Origin: Brachionus manjavacas
Lineage: Eukaryota; Rotifera; Eurotatoria; Ploima; Brachionidae
Length of the DNA: 64,000 nt
Direction of reading: 5' to 3'
NCBI GenBank assembly: GCA_019054805.1
Contig: JAHQIY010000019.1
Location: 154,001 to 218,000 of the forward strand
The position numbers and the translations under genes were made by a program. Shown here piece after piece: positions 46,980 through 58,915 of the stretch; within the stretch, counting starts at the first letter, position 1, and each line of letters starts with the position of its first letter. The notes beneath the pieces are model-generated. The model was not told the DNA's origin. It worked only from the letters and a program-made list of their open reading frames with translations, and did no database searches.

Positions 46980-47335
46980 ATCAGTTTATTGTTTAGTTTT
47001 TGGCAAAAAAGTAAAGTAAAGCACAACGCTGACACTGTTTTTAACAGCTCTAGGAAAAGTGTTTTTATTCTTCTTGTTTATAGAATGGTGGGAGAATACA
47101 AATTTAGAAATGAATCAAAATTTATCGAATATCCGACTTTATCACATAATTGCGACCTTGTTATTTTTCTTTTTTCTTTGAACGGTGCAGTAAACAAACA
47201 TGTAGTATCTGTCATCCCTAATTTTAAATTGTCACATTTAACTCACTTTTGCATTCTAATTTTAGCATTTTTTAATTATGAAGGAGCATTAGCTCGCTGC
47301 AAATAAACTAATAAATAAAATAAATAAAAATAAAA
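46980..47335 (+). mobile_element. LINE 3'-end relic
   Basis: The reading frame 46989-47306 includes NESKFIEYPTLSHNC, the same C-terminal signature as the LINE relic at 45560-46350. It ends at GGAGCATTAGCTCGC followed by ATAAATAAAATAAATAAA. Confidence 0.75.
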
Positions 47336-47439
47336 TCATTTTTACTTTATTTAATCCGAGGCAGTTAAAGTTAGACACAATTTACAAACAAATAACTAAA
47401 ATTGTAAATACATAATATAAATAAATAATTGTCTCATCC

Positions 47440-47545
47440 TAACCAATACAGGAAAATAGGTGACGGCTTCCGTCTGACATAGACTTTAGTGGCTATCAAG
47501 TTGGCCATCTATGCAGAAATTATTATACAACCGATTGCCGTTTTT
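47440..47545 (-). mobile_element. Diverged SINE fragment without the MITE
   Basis: Aligns with 44690-44787 joined directly to 45141-45165: CCTAACCAATACAGG, GACGGCTTCCGTCTGACATA and AAGTTGGCCATCTATGCAG. The last corresponds to AGTTGATCATCTACACCG, which in the other copy is split by the MITE. The tRNA-like head is not preserved. Confidence 0.7.
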
Positions 47546-47549
47546 TGAT

Positions 47550-47740
47550 CAGCCTATATCTTTTCCTTGAACTCGACTCTATTCTTTACTTATATTCACA
47601 TATTGTCTTATTTGTATTACTTTAAAAAATAGTATTTATTTATTTTTCAATTTTTTTAATATATTTTGGTTGTGAAATCGTAAATTTTTTTTTCAAATCA
47701 TAAAGAGCTTTAGCCCGAAACTAATATACAAATAATTATC
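47550..47740 (+). mobile_element. LINE 3'-end relic
   Basis: Another degraded end in the same orientation: CTTGAACTCGACTCTATTC, then AAAGAGCTTTAGCCCGAAAC and a short ATAC/AAAT tail. Confidence 0.5.
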
Positions 47741-50167
47741 ATTTTTGTTTTTAAAACTTATAGATTGATGGCTCATTTTCGGTTTTTTTGTAGTACAATT
47801 TAAAACAAAATATTCTTAATTTTACTTTTTTTTCTTAAACTCAAATTATAACCTTATTAAGGGTAAAACTCTGCATATAAAGGAAAATTTAAATTTTTAT
47901 TAAATGGTTGAATTCGCAGAATTTTCGCACATTATTAGTAAACATAACTATTAATGTTGCAAAAATTTGTAAATAAATTAATTAATTTATTTAAAATTGT
48001 TAATTTTTTGAATGTGACAAAAATTGAGTACAAAAAAAAAAATAAAAACACTAAATTGCATAATCTTTTTTTTCTTCAACTTGATGTATCACACTCGACA
48101 TAAAAATATAATTAACTTTTAAATATTTATAATCATTAAACTTACTTTAAAAATTAAAAATCCTCATTTATTGCAAAGAAAAAAAATTCTCATTAAAATC
48201 AAAAATCATTAATATTTTGTAAAAAAGAAAAATAACTTGCTTGTCTATTAATTTAAAAAATTACTCATAAATGAACATTTTTTAGGGTTTTGCAACTAAA
48301 GCTTATGGTTATAAAATTGCTATTTTTAAGTTTCAATTCATCACCTCTAATTGTTCTTGCTATAGCTTTGATTTGCCTTTAAAGCATATTTTTACTAAAT
48401 GGCATAAAAAAGGTAAGTTACCTTTTATTTGAACAAATTAAAATTATTAAATTGAGGAGCCTCAGGACCAACAATTAACTTGCAACAAAAACCAACGCTT
48501 TAACATTTCATTTGGTTATTTAACTTAAAGTACAATGAAAATTACAAAATCATTAATAGCTTTTTTCTGAGTTATTTACAGCAAATCCTAGTCAAATCGA
48601 AAATTATTTGACTATTAAAATTAATAAAACTAGCACCATTCAACGCTTAAAAGTATATTTTAACCTTTTTTGACTCATCTCAAAGACCAACTGCTATATC
48701 AGTGAGATCTAAGGCGAAATTCAATTAATTCGAGACCTATTAATTAAAAAAAAACGTTTTTATAATTAGTTTGTTGGGCATTATTCGATATTAGACTACG
48801 CATAGCTTTTAAATCTGATAAATCCAAATGAATAACAGTCGCATCTCATTAAGCTCGAATGCCTTAGAGGCATTTTTAACAAATTCTGTAATTATTTGTA
48901 TCACACTTATTATTACTTTAACACTTGAATTTAACAAATCTAGAAAAAAATTTCAAAAAATACAAAAATTTTGTTAAATATTTTTATTTTTTCTATCTTT
49001 TTTTTTCTACTCAATAAACAAATATAGACTTCCATAAATTGGTTTCCAAAATTCAAAAAATTTTTTCAATCCTATTGTCGTCTCTATTGCGCAACAATTC
49101 TAGATTTGTATTCAAAAAAGCAAAAGACAATTTACAAGACATCTTGGAACAACAAAACATAACACCCAAATCTTATGCATTCGAATTAATTTCTATTTTC
49201 AGGATTCTGTCATACGTTATTAAAAATAAAATTTTTTAAAATTCAATTCCTCTTCTAATTAAAAAAGAAACAATATTGAAATAAATATTTTCAAATAAAC
49301 CTGAATTTATTTTTTTGAATCGAACTCGAACTCGACTAAGTCTGAACAAAAAAAGAATACAAGTTTTGTTTAATTGTTGAAAATAATTTAGATAAATTTC
49401 AATCTGAATAAAAAATGTTGAAATGATACCGAGGGTGATTGAGAGTAGTTTATAACTGGAATTTTAACTCAGATGCCCGATGAATAAACGATTCTTTCCA
49501 AGAGAGAGTATAAGAGGCAATCTTGACCTGTTTTTGAGCCTTAACTAATTAAGAAAAAATGCCTTGTCCTATCACTCGCTAGATTACTGACTATTAACCT
49601 AAAAATTAATGGAACTAAAATTCAATAAAGGCTTCCTCTTAGAAAATGTGATTTTTTTTGGTTTAATTACTGTTTTTGGTAATGAAAATTTTCCATTTGA
49701 ATAGTCAAAGAAACGAGCTAAAGCCACAGGGGTTTCGTAGTTGATTAAATACGACCTTAAATTAGTAGTGATTCGGAATACTTAACAATTTTGAAATACT
49801 TAATACTAGCCCTCTCATATACTCTAGAAAAAACAACTAAAAGAAACTTAATATGTTTAAATAGAAGACTAACAAATACTATAATGCTAATGTTTGTTTT
49901 ACGATTTTACGTAAATCCCGTATTGTATAAAAGAGTTTTGTGTAAACATGATGATGGGAATAGTTGTCACAACAAAATTTGCTATTTGTTTTCTTTTCTT
50001 TTTTTGTGGGCCATTTTAGCCGAACACTTAAACAGCAGTTTGATTTTTAAATCACCTGTATAATTATACTTAATGATATACTTGAATTGCATGTCATGAA
50101 CCCCGTTGAGACTTGGAAATAATAAATGTGTGTTTAAATTACGTGATTTTAACGTTTGTGTGAGGTT

Positions 50168-50630
50168 TTATTGATTTTTGATGATTGTTGTCGAGAAATT
50201 CCTATCACGTTTTAACGTTCTACCCCCCCCCCCCCCCCCAACAAATCTAAATTAAAATCAGTTTAGGTATTTCTAGAATGCACTTATGGGTTCAATAATT
50301 GATTTTCCATCCCTATCCGTAAGACACTTCTCCGGACACCTCTTTTTGATGTTTCTATATGATTTTAAATCTGATTACAAACTGTGTCAACTTTTTTGTC
50401 TTATTTCCTTTTTATGTTTTGCTGTTTGCCTCAAACTGAATTTAAAAAAAAACTTGAAAATCTGGAAAAAAAATGGTACTCGAAAATGTCCAAAATTTAA
50501 AACAAAAACTTTAAAAAATTGTATTTGCAATTGAATTGATTGTTGAAGATTGTTGTTTAGAAATTCCAATGAGGTGTCAATGTCCCCTCCGACCAGACCT
50601 AAATTAAGATCAAATATTTGCCATACGGAT
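50168..50630 (+). repeat. Two direct copies of a roughly 95-bp segment, one with poly-C
   Basis: Copy 1 (about 50168-50275) and copy 2 (about 50533-50630) share GATTGTTGTCGAGAAATTCC / GATTGTTGTTTAGAAATTCC and TCTAAATTAAAATCA / CCTAAATTAAGATCA. Where copy 2 has TGTCCCCTCCGACC, copy 1 has 17 consecutive C. Confidence 0.7.
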
Positions 50631-52967
50631 TATCGTATAAACAAATTGATTGATGATCGATTGTTTAGATTAGCATTAGCTATTTTAATAAACGGTCGGT
50701 TTTATTAGTTACACAGATTATTTGAGCTTGGATTCAAGAGTCAGCTATGAGCTGATCCGAGCTGGATGAGAGATAAACAAGTTTTAAATTTCAACAATTA
50801 GTTCACCGTTTTTTAACAAAATAGTTTTGTATCGAATTTTAAATCAACACTCGTTCAGATACAAAGTTAAAATGTTTTTTAATCTAGAATGCAGACAGCT
50901 TATTAAGAGTCCCTTAGCTATGACTGTCCGATTAGTGGACCCAGTCCCATTTAGATTTTATCTATTCACACATCACAGTATTCTCAATTGATATAATCGA
51001 TTTATTCATGCAATTATCTAGCCATCGTATCGTAAATAATTAATTAGCTAAGGCTCTTGACTATCTGGTTTCGTTGTTGTTTATCATTCTAATTATGTTA
51101 TCTCGCATGCATCATGCTCTACTACTTGCTTCAATTTTTGATAAAATTTTTTTTCAAGTTTATTATTAAGCACGTGTGTCCTGTCATAAAGATAAATTAT
51201 TTTAGACATCAATATCCCAATGGCCATTGTCATCACAAATAAACCCATTATTTAAATTATCTTTTGATTTAGAATTATTTCTTTTCCTAAGCCTGTCTCA
51301 ACTCATTCACAGAAACTAATATTTTTTTTCTATTTTTTACAATTGAATGAGATAATTAATTTTTCTTTTATTTTTAACAAAACTCTACTTTTATTAAACT
51401 AATAAAAAAAAAATTTTCCCAGCAAACACTACCTGGCTTATGACATATTTAGAAAATAGACTTAAAAAAACGTTTTTTCTTTTATTACTTTTTTTTTAAA
51501 GCTCTAAATCATGTGACTGGTAAACAGAAATTAAATATAAAATAATTATATTGAATTTTTCAAATTAAAATATGAATTAATTTTATGAGATCTCATTGAG
51601 AATATATTATTGCATTTTTGTTCTCTAGAATGCCTTTTTAATAAAAGATTTATAATTTTCTTTTCGCTTTTATCAAATTCGAACTTTTAAATTTTTTTCT
51701 ATTATACTATTCTAAATGATCGATAATTTTTTAAAACATAGATAATTATTCAAACCGAGAAATTTGATCTAATCTAAAAATCAAACGGACACTCGCTCAG
51801 AATTCTTTTAACAAGACAAAAAATTTGCAGGATGTGATCAAGATTGAATCATTTGATTGTCCGACTGATGGTCAAGCTTTTAAATAAGTTTCAGATCTTT
51901 TATCTATCAAGCCCCCAAAACTATATTTCAAATTAAAATTTTAATTAATCATTAAATTAATAAAAAGCTCAAAAGAAGATCATCTTATTTTCTTTAAATA
52001 GATAAAATAGTCTATCATAAAATTTAAATTCATAAAGATAGATAAAGTTTGAAAAATTAAATTTACTTTTAACTTTTATAAAGTGTACTTTATCGGAGTT
52101 TCTAGTCTTATCGGTATTACGTATCTTGATGCTTTTAATAGTAGCATATTCTTTAATTTTTAATTGAAATATTAAATTTTTTGAAATAAATTTAGAAAAA
52201 TATACTGCCACTTTATTAAAAAATATTTTTTTTTAAGCTATTATGAAAATTCATACAAAGTTTTCAATGCAATTTCAAAGAGAAACAATATTGTAAGATT
52301 TCCTCAGTTATTTACTGAAAAATTTCACATTTTCACATTTTCATAAAATAAAAAATTTGAGTAAAAAAAAAATTTATTTATTTTGAATAAATTCTTACTC
52401 AAGAGAAAAAATTCTTAATTTTAAATCCATAAAATTAAAAAGCAAAAATTGACTCAAATATTCTGTTAATTTTTAAATTTAACTTAGTCTTGTTTGATAT
52501 TTTTCCTAAAAATAAAACCTTTCTATCAAAGCTTGCCAAGGCTCTCCATAAACTATTTTAATAACTATTTGTCCCATTATAACAATAAGATAATCTTAAA
52601 CAGTAAAACAAAAAAAAATTTTTTACAATTTATCTAACAAGAAAATGATTTAGTCTGCAAAATGCCCACTTTTGTTTTAATAAATTTCAAAAAAAAAACA
52701 ATTATTTTTGATATAACTTTATTTTTCTTTTAAATGAGAAAAGAAATTTTAATTAAACTCAAAGAGTAACATGCATTATAAGAAAAATGAACATTTACCA
52801 ATTCGGAAATATCTTAGTTTACTAGGAACAACATATGAAAAATATAACTGAATATGTCATTGAATATAGGATAGAAAATTAATCACTGCCTAAAAAGTCA
52901 GCTGAATTCTAGTTGTGGATATCTTTTTGTTGATTAACTTAACTTTTCTTTTATCTTTTTTATTCTT

Positions 52968-53018
52968 TATGTTCATATTTTGATAGATTTAATCAAAAAC
53001 CATCAAAATATGAACATA
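52968..53018. repeat. Perfect 17-bp inverted repeat (hairpin)
   Basis: TATGTTCATATTTTGAT pairs exactly with ATCAAAATATGAACATA across a 17-base loop. It is AT-rich and short for a microRNA precursor. It could be a small MITE tip or just a fold. Confidence 0.75.
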
Positions 53019-53902
53019 TTAAAAAATATTGTAGCCGAGAGAATTTACCAAACAAATGAACAATTCATTTAGAAGTTTTTTAGGCGCTCCAGGTAACAAT
53101 TATTCCCAGTGTAATTTCCACTTGCATTAACGCATAAACTAATGGTATTTAAATTCAGTCATGCATTTCTAATTCGACTGTAATTCTAGATTAAAGCTGA
53201 TATAAATTTGAATTTAAATATTTTGCTAAGGTCTGGATTATAATTTGGTAAAAGTGAATCTAATTTAGGATTTAGTAGATCAAACAGTAACAATGAGAAA
53301 AAAGGAGACACATTAAAAATGGTCATTTGTAAAATATTTAATTGTCTAAAATGTTGAAATTTAAATTTAGCAATGGGTCAACAAATATTTGAATTTTTTT
53401 AGAATAAAATTTTATAGCTCTTGAATTATAATAGCTGTAAAATTAAAATTGGCTATAAAAAAAAGAATTGATCTTTCATTCAAAGTTGTGGAAATTAGAT
53501 TTAAGAGCTCGGCGAGAGGTATTGTAAACATAAACAAATTGACTTGAACACATTAGCAGCATGAATGCTATTAATCTTCAACTAACATATTAAATTTCTA
53601 TAGAATTAAAAACTAAGCCAATTAATTATATAATAATAATTTTGAATCGGTAATCTTTGAAAACTAATCCGATTGTAAATAATCAAATTTCTTTATAGAT
53701 TTAACATTAGCAAAAAAAAACACAATTATTTTCTGAACAAATATTTTATTTTTAATTAAAAATATAAAAAATAAATTCTCAATTAGATTTTTGATTACAA
53801 AATTTTACAATTAATAAATACTAAATTAAGAAAAAAAATTTATCCTTCAAACAAGAAGACATATTTTTTTGATTGAGAATTTTTACAAAATCAAAACAAA
53901 AA

Positions 53903-55186
53903 TTAATATTCTATTAAAAAATCAAATAAATTTGTGTCTATGGTATCCATGTTTAAAAAGTCATCCATTGTTGGATTAAGCGTGGTCCGTTGTTCGAATG
54001 AATCAGTCAACTTCCAGTCAACACTTAAATCAAGCTGTTCGTAGTCAACCTGACTGCACGCGTATTCATTTGGCTTATTAATGGATCTAATGATACTGTT
54101 CAAATGAGCTCTGTCCTGGCTGTGATGGGTCCGAATGCTAAGCTTTCGACTGCCAGGCTCAAAGCTTAGAACCACTGGCACATAAATGAGATTATTTTTT
54201 TTTCTCTTCATCACTTCACTTCGCACTTTGAGCATTGATTTGTCTCCTTGAATCGGCATCAGATTCAAACTGGTCACTTTAAGTGACAATTTTTTCGAGC
54301 TGGAAATTTTTTTCCCCCTCTCTGCAGCCAAAGGACTATTGAGCATAATTGGCCTATTGATTATTTTGATCAGTTTTGGCTGTGGCTTCATACTTTCACT
54401 TAGTATCAAATTTCTCAGTGAATTGTCGACTATGTGAAACTTTTGGACGGTGACCGGCTGAGCGGCCTGAGGATGCTCGGGAGGCGTCAATGGCTGGTAG
54501 TTTTGCAGCAAGTCCTGGTCGTGTTGAATTTCGTAGATTTTTTTCTGCTTTTTTTTCGGACGAAACTTGTAGTCCGGGTATTCTTTGAAGTGAATTTGTC
54601 TAAGGCGATTGGCTTCTTGGACAAAGGGCTGACGCTGCTCTTGGCTCATTTGTTTCCATTTGATGCCCAAGTGCTTGCTTATTTCGGCATTGTGTAGGTC
54701 AGGCGCGATTTCTTTTATGCGACGTCTTTCGATTTGTGACCAAACCATGAAAGGGTTCATTGGTCGTTTTATGTGAGACTCGGGTTTTTTTGCGGCATTC
54801 GCTTCAAATGTCTGAAAGTCGTTCAAGTTAAGGGTGGTGTCGGTCAAGTCAGCATCATAGTCCGTCAAATCTGTGAACGACAAAGTCAAATCCTCTTCAT
54901 TAGGCTGATTGGTCTCGCTCTTGGGAGTCTGTGAATCTACCGAGTTCGAAGTGAATGAACAAATGCTTAATTCCGAGTTGGCTGAAGATATTCGCCGTTT
55001 GGCTGACATTTTGCTACCATCATTTGGCTCCGATTTAAACAGTGAGAAGAAAAAATTTTCATCATTTGGATTGTTGGCACTGGGCTGAAAAAGTGATAAA
55101 TCGATGTCGAATGCCGACTCTGAATTGTACTGATCATTGTGGACTGGGTCCGATGTTAAATCGATTATGTCACATGTATTTTGCAT
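53903..55186 (-). CDS. SoxC-like HMG-box transcription factor, paralogue 2
   Basis: An intronless 427-residue protein. The HMG box spans about 138-216 ([51 protein letters not shown]). It has Pro where the Sox signature usually has Ala (RPMNPFMVW). The N-terminal 130 residues are acidic and Ser/Thr-rich, with repeated hydrophobic-acidic patches ([24 protein letters not shown]). C-terminal blocks [19 protein letters not shown] and [18 protein letters not shown] match paralogue 1, 10.6 kb away on the same strand. Shared blocks beyond the DNA-binding domain show a tandem duplication within this lineage. Expected to bind DNA in the nucleus and activate transcription. Targets unknown. Confidence 0.9.
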   Translation of the reverse strand: MQNTCDIIDLTSDPVHNDQYNSESAFDIDLSLFQPSANNPNDENFFFSLFKSEPNDGSKMSAKRRISSANSELSICSFTSNSVDSQTPKSETNQPNEEDLTLSFTDLTDYDADLTDTTLNLNDFQTFEANAAKKPESHIKRPMNPFMVWSQIERRRIKEIAPDLHNAEISKHLGIKWKQMSQEQRQPFVQEANRLRQIHFKEYPDYKFRPKKKQKKIYEIQHDQDLLQNYQPLTPPEHPQAAQPVTVQKFHIVDNSLRNLILSESMKPQPKLIKIINRPIMLNSPLAAERGKKISSSKKLSLKVTSLNLMPIQGDKSMLKVRSEVMKRKKNNLIYVPVVLSFEPGSRKLSIRTHHSQDRAHLNSIIRSINKPNEYACSQVDYEQLDLSVDWKLTDSFEQRTTLNPTMDDFLNMDTIDTNLFDFLIEY

Positions 55187-57329
55187 TTCGGATTTTTGAA
55201 ATTTTAAAAATTAAACTAAATTAATAAATTGCAGTTCTTTCAAAACTTTCATCTTTAGCTCTCGCTATTTTTTAATCATCATTTTTAATTTTTTTTAAAT
55301 TTATTAATTTTTTTTTTAAAAAACATTTGCTTAAATTTTATTTTATTAAATACAAAAAATTAATTGTGAAAATTTAACATTTTGTTAGACCAGAAACAAG
55401 GACAGTCTGGTCTCTTAAAGTTCAAATCAGTGTAAACGCCGAAATTAGCATTTGAAAAATAGCGAAAATTTTATTTTATTTAGGTTCAAAGCTAATTGAA
55501 TTGTCCTCTGGTCTAGTACTTAAATTTCCATCTACCATCCATGAATGTCAAAATTATTGTTAATAATAAGATACAATCTACAAAAGCCTGGTGAAAAAAT
55601 TTAATTATGTTTAATTTTTTAAATTCTAAAGAAGATTCAAAATTTACTTTTGATAAGATATTACATAAAATTCAATTAATTTTATCTTTAAATTAGTTTT
55701 ATCTTTAAATAATAAATTTAATTTTTTATGTTATTTTATGTTATTTTTATGTTATTTTTTGGTCTTCACTAAAACCGGAATCCGGATTTCCTCAGGCAAA
55801 AACACGGATTTTTTTAGATGGTTTTTAAATGAATTATTATACGGACTTTGAACATGATAAATTTTTTTTTTTTTTTAAATTTAAATAATATTTAAATTTT
55901 TTTTAAATCTATAAAATTAATTTTTTATTTTTTATCCAGCACCAAAAATTAAGTTGAGATTTTATGATATTTAGACTTATACAAATCATAAGCTTCACAA
56001 TCTAAAAAATCTTTAAATAAAAAAAAAATATCAAAAGATATGAAATTAAAAATTTAAATAAAATCTAAAAGAGAGCTAAAATAGTTAAATAGAAATAATG
56101 GATATTTTTACTTGGGGTCTCCCACGTTACGTGATCAAAATCACTTTGCTCTGTTGGTTACTAGCACTGGTCGCTATTTGGTGACCAAGGAAAAATATGA
56201 CTAATTTTGCTCACATAAAAAGGACACTAGTCACTTAATAAAATTTAAAAAAAAAAAACGAAATCAAATACTATCATTCATTGAATCCAATTCAGACAAA
56301 ATGGACAATTTAAATATTAATAATGTTGATTGAAACAATGTTTAATTAGCCCTAAAAAAATATTATTTTTTTATACTGGTCTAAAAAAAAATGAGTAGTA
56401 GAAAATTTAATTAATTTTATCAAATATGTATTTCTTTGTATCAAAGGATACAATCAGAAAAATTATACAGTATGTCTAAAAAATTTAGAACATTTTTTTT
56501 TTAATTTATGTAATATCATCTAATTGAAAAATATACTATTAGATGATATAGTTTGTATTATATGATATTCGATTTTTGTTTCAAAATTTCACTTATAAAT
56601 TTTCTAGACATACTGTAGTAATAAAAAAGTCATTCAATTTTAATAAAATTTAAGAAAATTATTTGAAAAAATAGAAATTGGCTTATTTTTGGCAATGCAA
56701 TGTTCTGAGCATAATTTGAACTGGGAGGTTGGCAATTTTTATTTAGATTTAAACTTTAAAAATTGAAGTATTGATGCTTTGAATGTTCCTTAACCCATTT
56801 TCCATTTTTTTCTGCAAAAATATATTTATCTTTGTTTCATTCAAATTTTGATTCAAATGTTCGAAAAATAAATTAATAAAATAATAAAATAAATTTTTAT
56901 TTTAATTTAGCATTAAAATTCTTGTATCTAACTATTAGCTGCTGAAAACAAGCTGAAAATTTAAACTTACACGAAGATGATGAATTAGTTGAAGATGAAC
57001 CGAAAAACAAGTTCATTTTACCTCAATTAATTTTTTTTTAATAAAAAAGTGTGACTATTCAAAATATATTTTTGATTATTAATTTTAGTTAAAAATGGAA
57101 AAAATAAATAATTATTTATTTTTTATATTAAATTTAAACACAAATACAAAATTCCTTGGTTTTAAATTAGATCCAAAAATCAATTATAAAGAACAATTGA
57201 AAATTATTAATTCAAAACAAATTTCAAAAAATTAACCTGGTCAGAATAAATAAAAGTTTTTAGTGGGGAATCCTCTTTTAAAATCAATAGAATTCTAATG
57301 TTCTATAATACTTCAATCAGGTACTCAAA
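55187..57329. other. 5' flank of Sox paralogue 2; MITE and unassigned repeat
   Basis: Contains a 148-bp TA-flanked MITE (56468-56615). At 56115-56240 a GC-richer stretch (CCCACGTTACGTGATC, GGTCGCTATTTGGTGACC) looks like an element fragment but has no matching partner here. The rest is AT-rich with no gene seen. Confidence 0.55.
56468..56615. mobile_element. Mariner-type MITE (148 bp)
   Basis: The left end CAGTATGTCTAAAAAATTTA pairs with CAGTATGTCTAGAAAATTTA read from the right. TA flanks both sides (56466-56467, 56616-56617). An inner inverted repeat (ATATCATCTAAT / ATTAGATGATAT) adds to the hairpin. No coding sequence. Confidence 0.85.
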
Positions 57330-57778
57330 AAACAAAAGCCGATCTAAAAAAAATGCAAAACCGGGTTTTGAGAATCATCAAATATTTTTCACTAAAGACA
57401 AGTATCAAAACAAATCACAAAGAGCTAAGAACCGATTTGATCGATTACAGAGCTAACAATCTTATCACTACCAAGCGAAACCATGAATTAAAAGACAACC
57501 AGATCCAGGACATTCTGCTCCAAAGCTCGTACAGAAACAATAAAAAGTACAAAATCCCCTTTGATTCAATCTTAAACACACCGAACTCTTAGCAGAATTT
57601 CAATTTAACAATGTAAATACAAAACAAGTATTTATTTTCTACTTTAATTTTACACATTCATTTATTATATAACTTTTTCTATCATTTTTGCAACCATGAG
57701 GGCTGAAAAGGAGGCGCCACCATTCGCGACTGCCCTGGAAGAATTTTTCCTAAATTATTTTAAAATAAATAAATTGTT
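57330..57778 (+). mobile_element. LINE 3'-end relic with ORF tail
   Basis: An open frame ending at 57592 reads KKMQNRVLRIIKYFSL, typical of the region after the RT domain in jockey/CR1-like LINEs (QNRALRII-type motif). The 3' part has a GC-richer stretch (GAAAAGGAGGCGCCACCATT) and an (AAAT)n-like tail near 57763. The 5' edge is approximate. Confidence 0.6.
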
Positions 57779-57878
57779 TAATTTGTGAGAATTTTAGATT
57801 TTCTCATCAGTCAGTGATTATTTAAAAAAAGGAAAAATTAATTAAAGATTTTATTAGGAAATTTTAAAAAAGTTAAAT

Positions 57879-58418
57879 TTAAATTTTTATACCGCGTCTC
57901 ATTAGAGTTAAGTGTGGCAGTTTTTTCAATAGATTTACATAATTCAATATAAAAACATTATCGGCATATTTTTCCACAAACGCATCCATAATTTCATGTA
58001 AGTCGTGAATTTTTTTTTTAACCTTGTCAAGTGAAATGAGCTGATTGTCAAGCTCTTTGAGGCCAAGAAGAAAAGATTTTTTTGTATACTTGATAATCCT
58101 CACATACTTGGAGTCATATTCGGAATCCGATGTTTCTTTTAACTTTCGCAAATAGTTATAAAACAACATTTTGCTGCTCTTGTGACACAAATAGTCCAAC
58201 ACAGTTATGTAATCCTCCAGTAATTTGAGATAAAATTTCTCTTTTTGTTTTTTGGTCGACTCGATTTGGAAGCGAATTTGAATCAATAACTCAAATGACA
58301 AAACACCATACGGCTTGTCTACACATGTGTAGTTTATATGTGACTTTTTTTCGCTGTCAACAGTCGAAGGCATTAGGTAGCTCATAATCAAACTAACCAG
58401 ACTCCTCAGACAGTCCAT
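57879..58418 (-). CDS. Unknown 179-residue protein
   Basis: The start is the first ATG (58418-58416), giving MDCLRSLVSLIMSYLMPSTV at the N-terminus. The middle is Lys/Glu/Leu-rich and probably helical (LLIQIRFQIESTKKQKEKFY, LKELDNQLISLDKVKKKIHD), ending MRRGIKI. The N-terminal hydrophobic stretch is short and followed by MPST, so it is not a clear signal peptide. I do not recognise a family. It lies 131 bp downstream of the RPL34 stop on the same strand, in tandem with RPL34 and RPS13. Confidence 0.7.
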   Translation of the reverse strand: MDCLRSLVSLIMSYLMPSTVDSEKKSHINYTCVDKPYGVLSFELLIQIRFQIESTKKQKEKFYLKLLEDYITVLDYLCHKSSKMLFYNYLRKLKETSDSEYDSKYVRIIKYTKKSFLLGLKELDNQLISLDKVKKKIHDLHEIMDAFVEKYADNVFILNYVNLLKKLPHLTLMRRGIKI

Positions 58419-58549
58419 ACCAAATATCAAAATGATCGAAAATAATTAATTTTGTTTTTTAATAAAATAAAATTTAGCACTTAATTGAGAAGAAAATTTT
58501 TTTTTTTTATAACATATTTTATTCAAATTAAAATAAAATTGTTATCAAT

Positions 58550-58915
58550 TTATTTTTGTTTAGCGGCGGCGACTTGAGCTTGTTGTTGAGCCTTCAAGAC
58601 CTTGGTAACAATTTTTTGTTCTTCGATCAAAAAAGCTCGAACAACTCTGTTACGTACACACAAAGCGCATCTGGAACCACCGTATGGTCTGTTGACAGTC
58701 TTCAAACGTCTTGACATTCTTGACCATTCTCTTGGTCGGGCACGGGCAACGCCGCTCAATTTTATGTTACAGCTCGGATCACCGCATACCGGCACGGTAC
58801 CTTTTTTTTTTAAATACTGATAGGTCAAGCGACCACCAGGGGTCTTGACTACTCTTCTTTTGTTTGAGTTTGTGTTGTAAGACAATCGTCTTCTTAATGT
58901 CAATCGTTGGGCCAT
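58550..58915 (-). CDS. RPL34: Ribosomal protein L34 (eL34)
   Basis: A 121-residue protein of the large cytosolic ribosomal subunit. The whole chain aligns with eL34: RLTLRRRLSYNTNSNK at the N-terminus, YGGSRCALCVRNRVVRAFLI with two of the zinc-type Cys, and IVTKVLKAQQQAQ at the end. The upstream Cys pair is in VCGDPSC. It is intronless in the coding part. An AG acceptor-like site lies 1-2 bases before the ATG (58918-58917), so the 5'UTR is probably spliced. AATAAA follows about 25 bases after the stop. It is 144 bp downstream of RPS13. Confidence 0.97.
   Translation of the reverse strand: MAQRLTLRRRLSYNTNSNKRRVVKTPGGRLTYQYLKKKGTVPVCGDPSCNIKLSGVARARPREWSRMSRRLKTVNRPYGGSRCALCVRNRVVRAFLIEEQKIVTKVLKAQQQAQVAAAKQK

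Larger units (their letters stand above)
47741..53902. other. Intergenic region between the two Sox genes, no gene seen
   Basis: About 6 kb, AT-rich. Short frames at 49039-49239, 49791-50063 and 50286-50534 have no recognisable domain and no coding-like composition. It contains a 17-base C run (50223-50239) inside a segment that recurs at 50533-50630, and a perfect 17-bp hairpin at 52968-53018. Distal regulatory DNA of the Sox genes could lie here, but nothing shows it directly. Confidence 0.6.

Noticed and set aside
49791-50063. 90-residue frame with hydrophobic end
   Set aside because: No recognisable domain, no splice partner and the same composition as flanking noncoding DNA.
52968-53018. 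microRNA precursor
   Set aside because: The stem is only 17 bp and AT-rich with no extended pairing.
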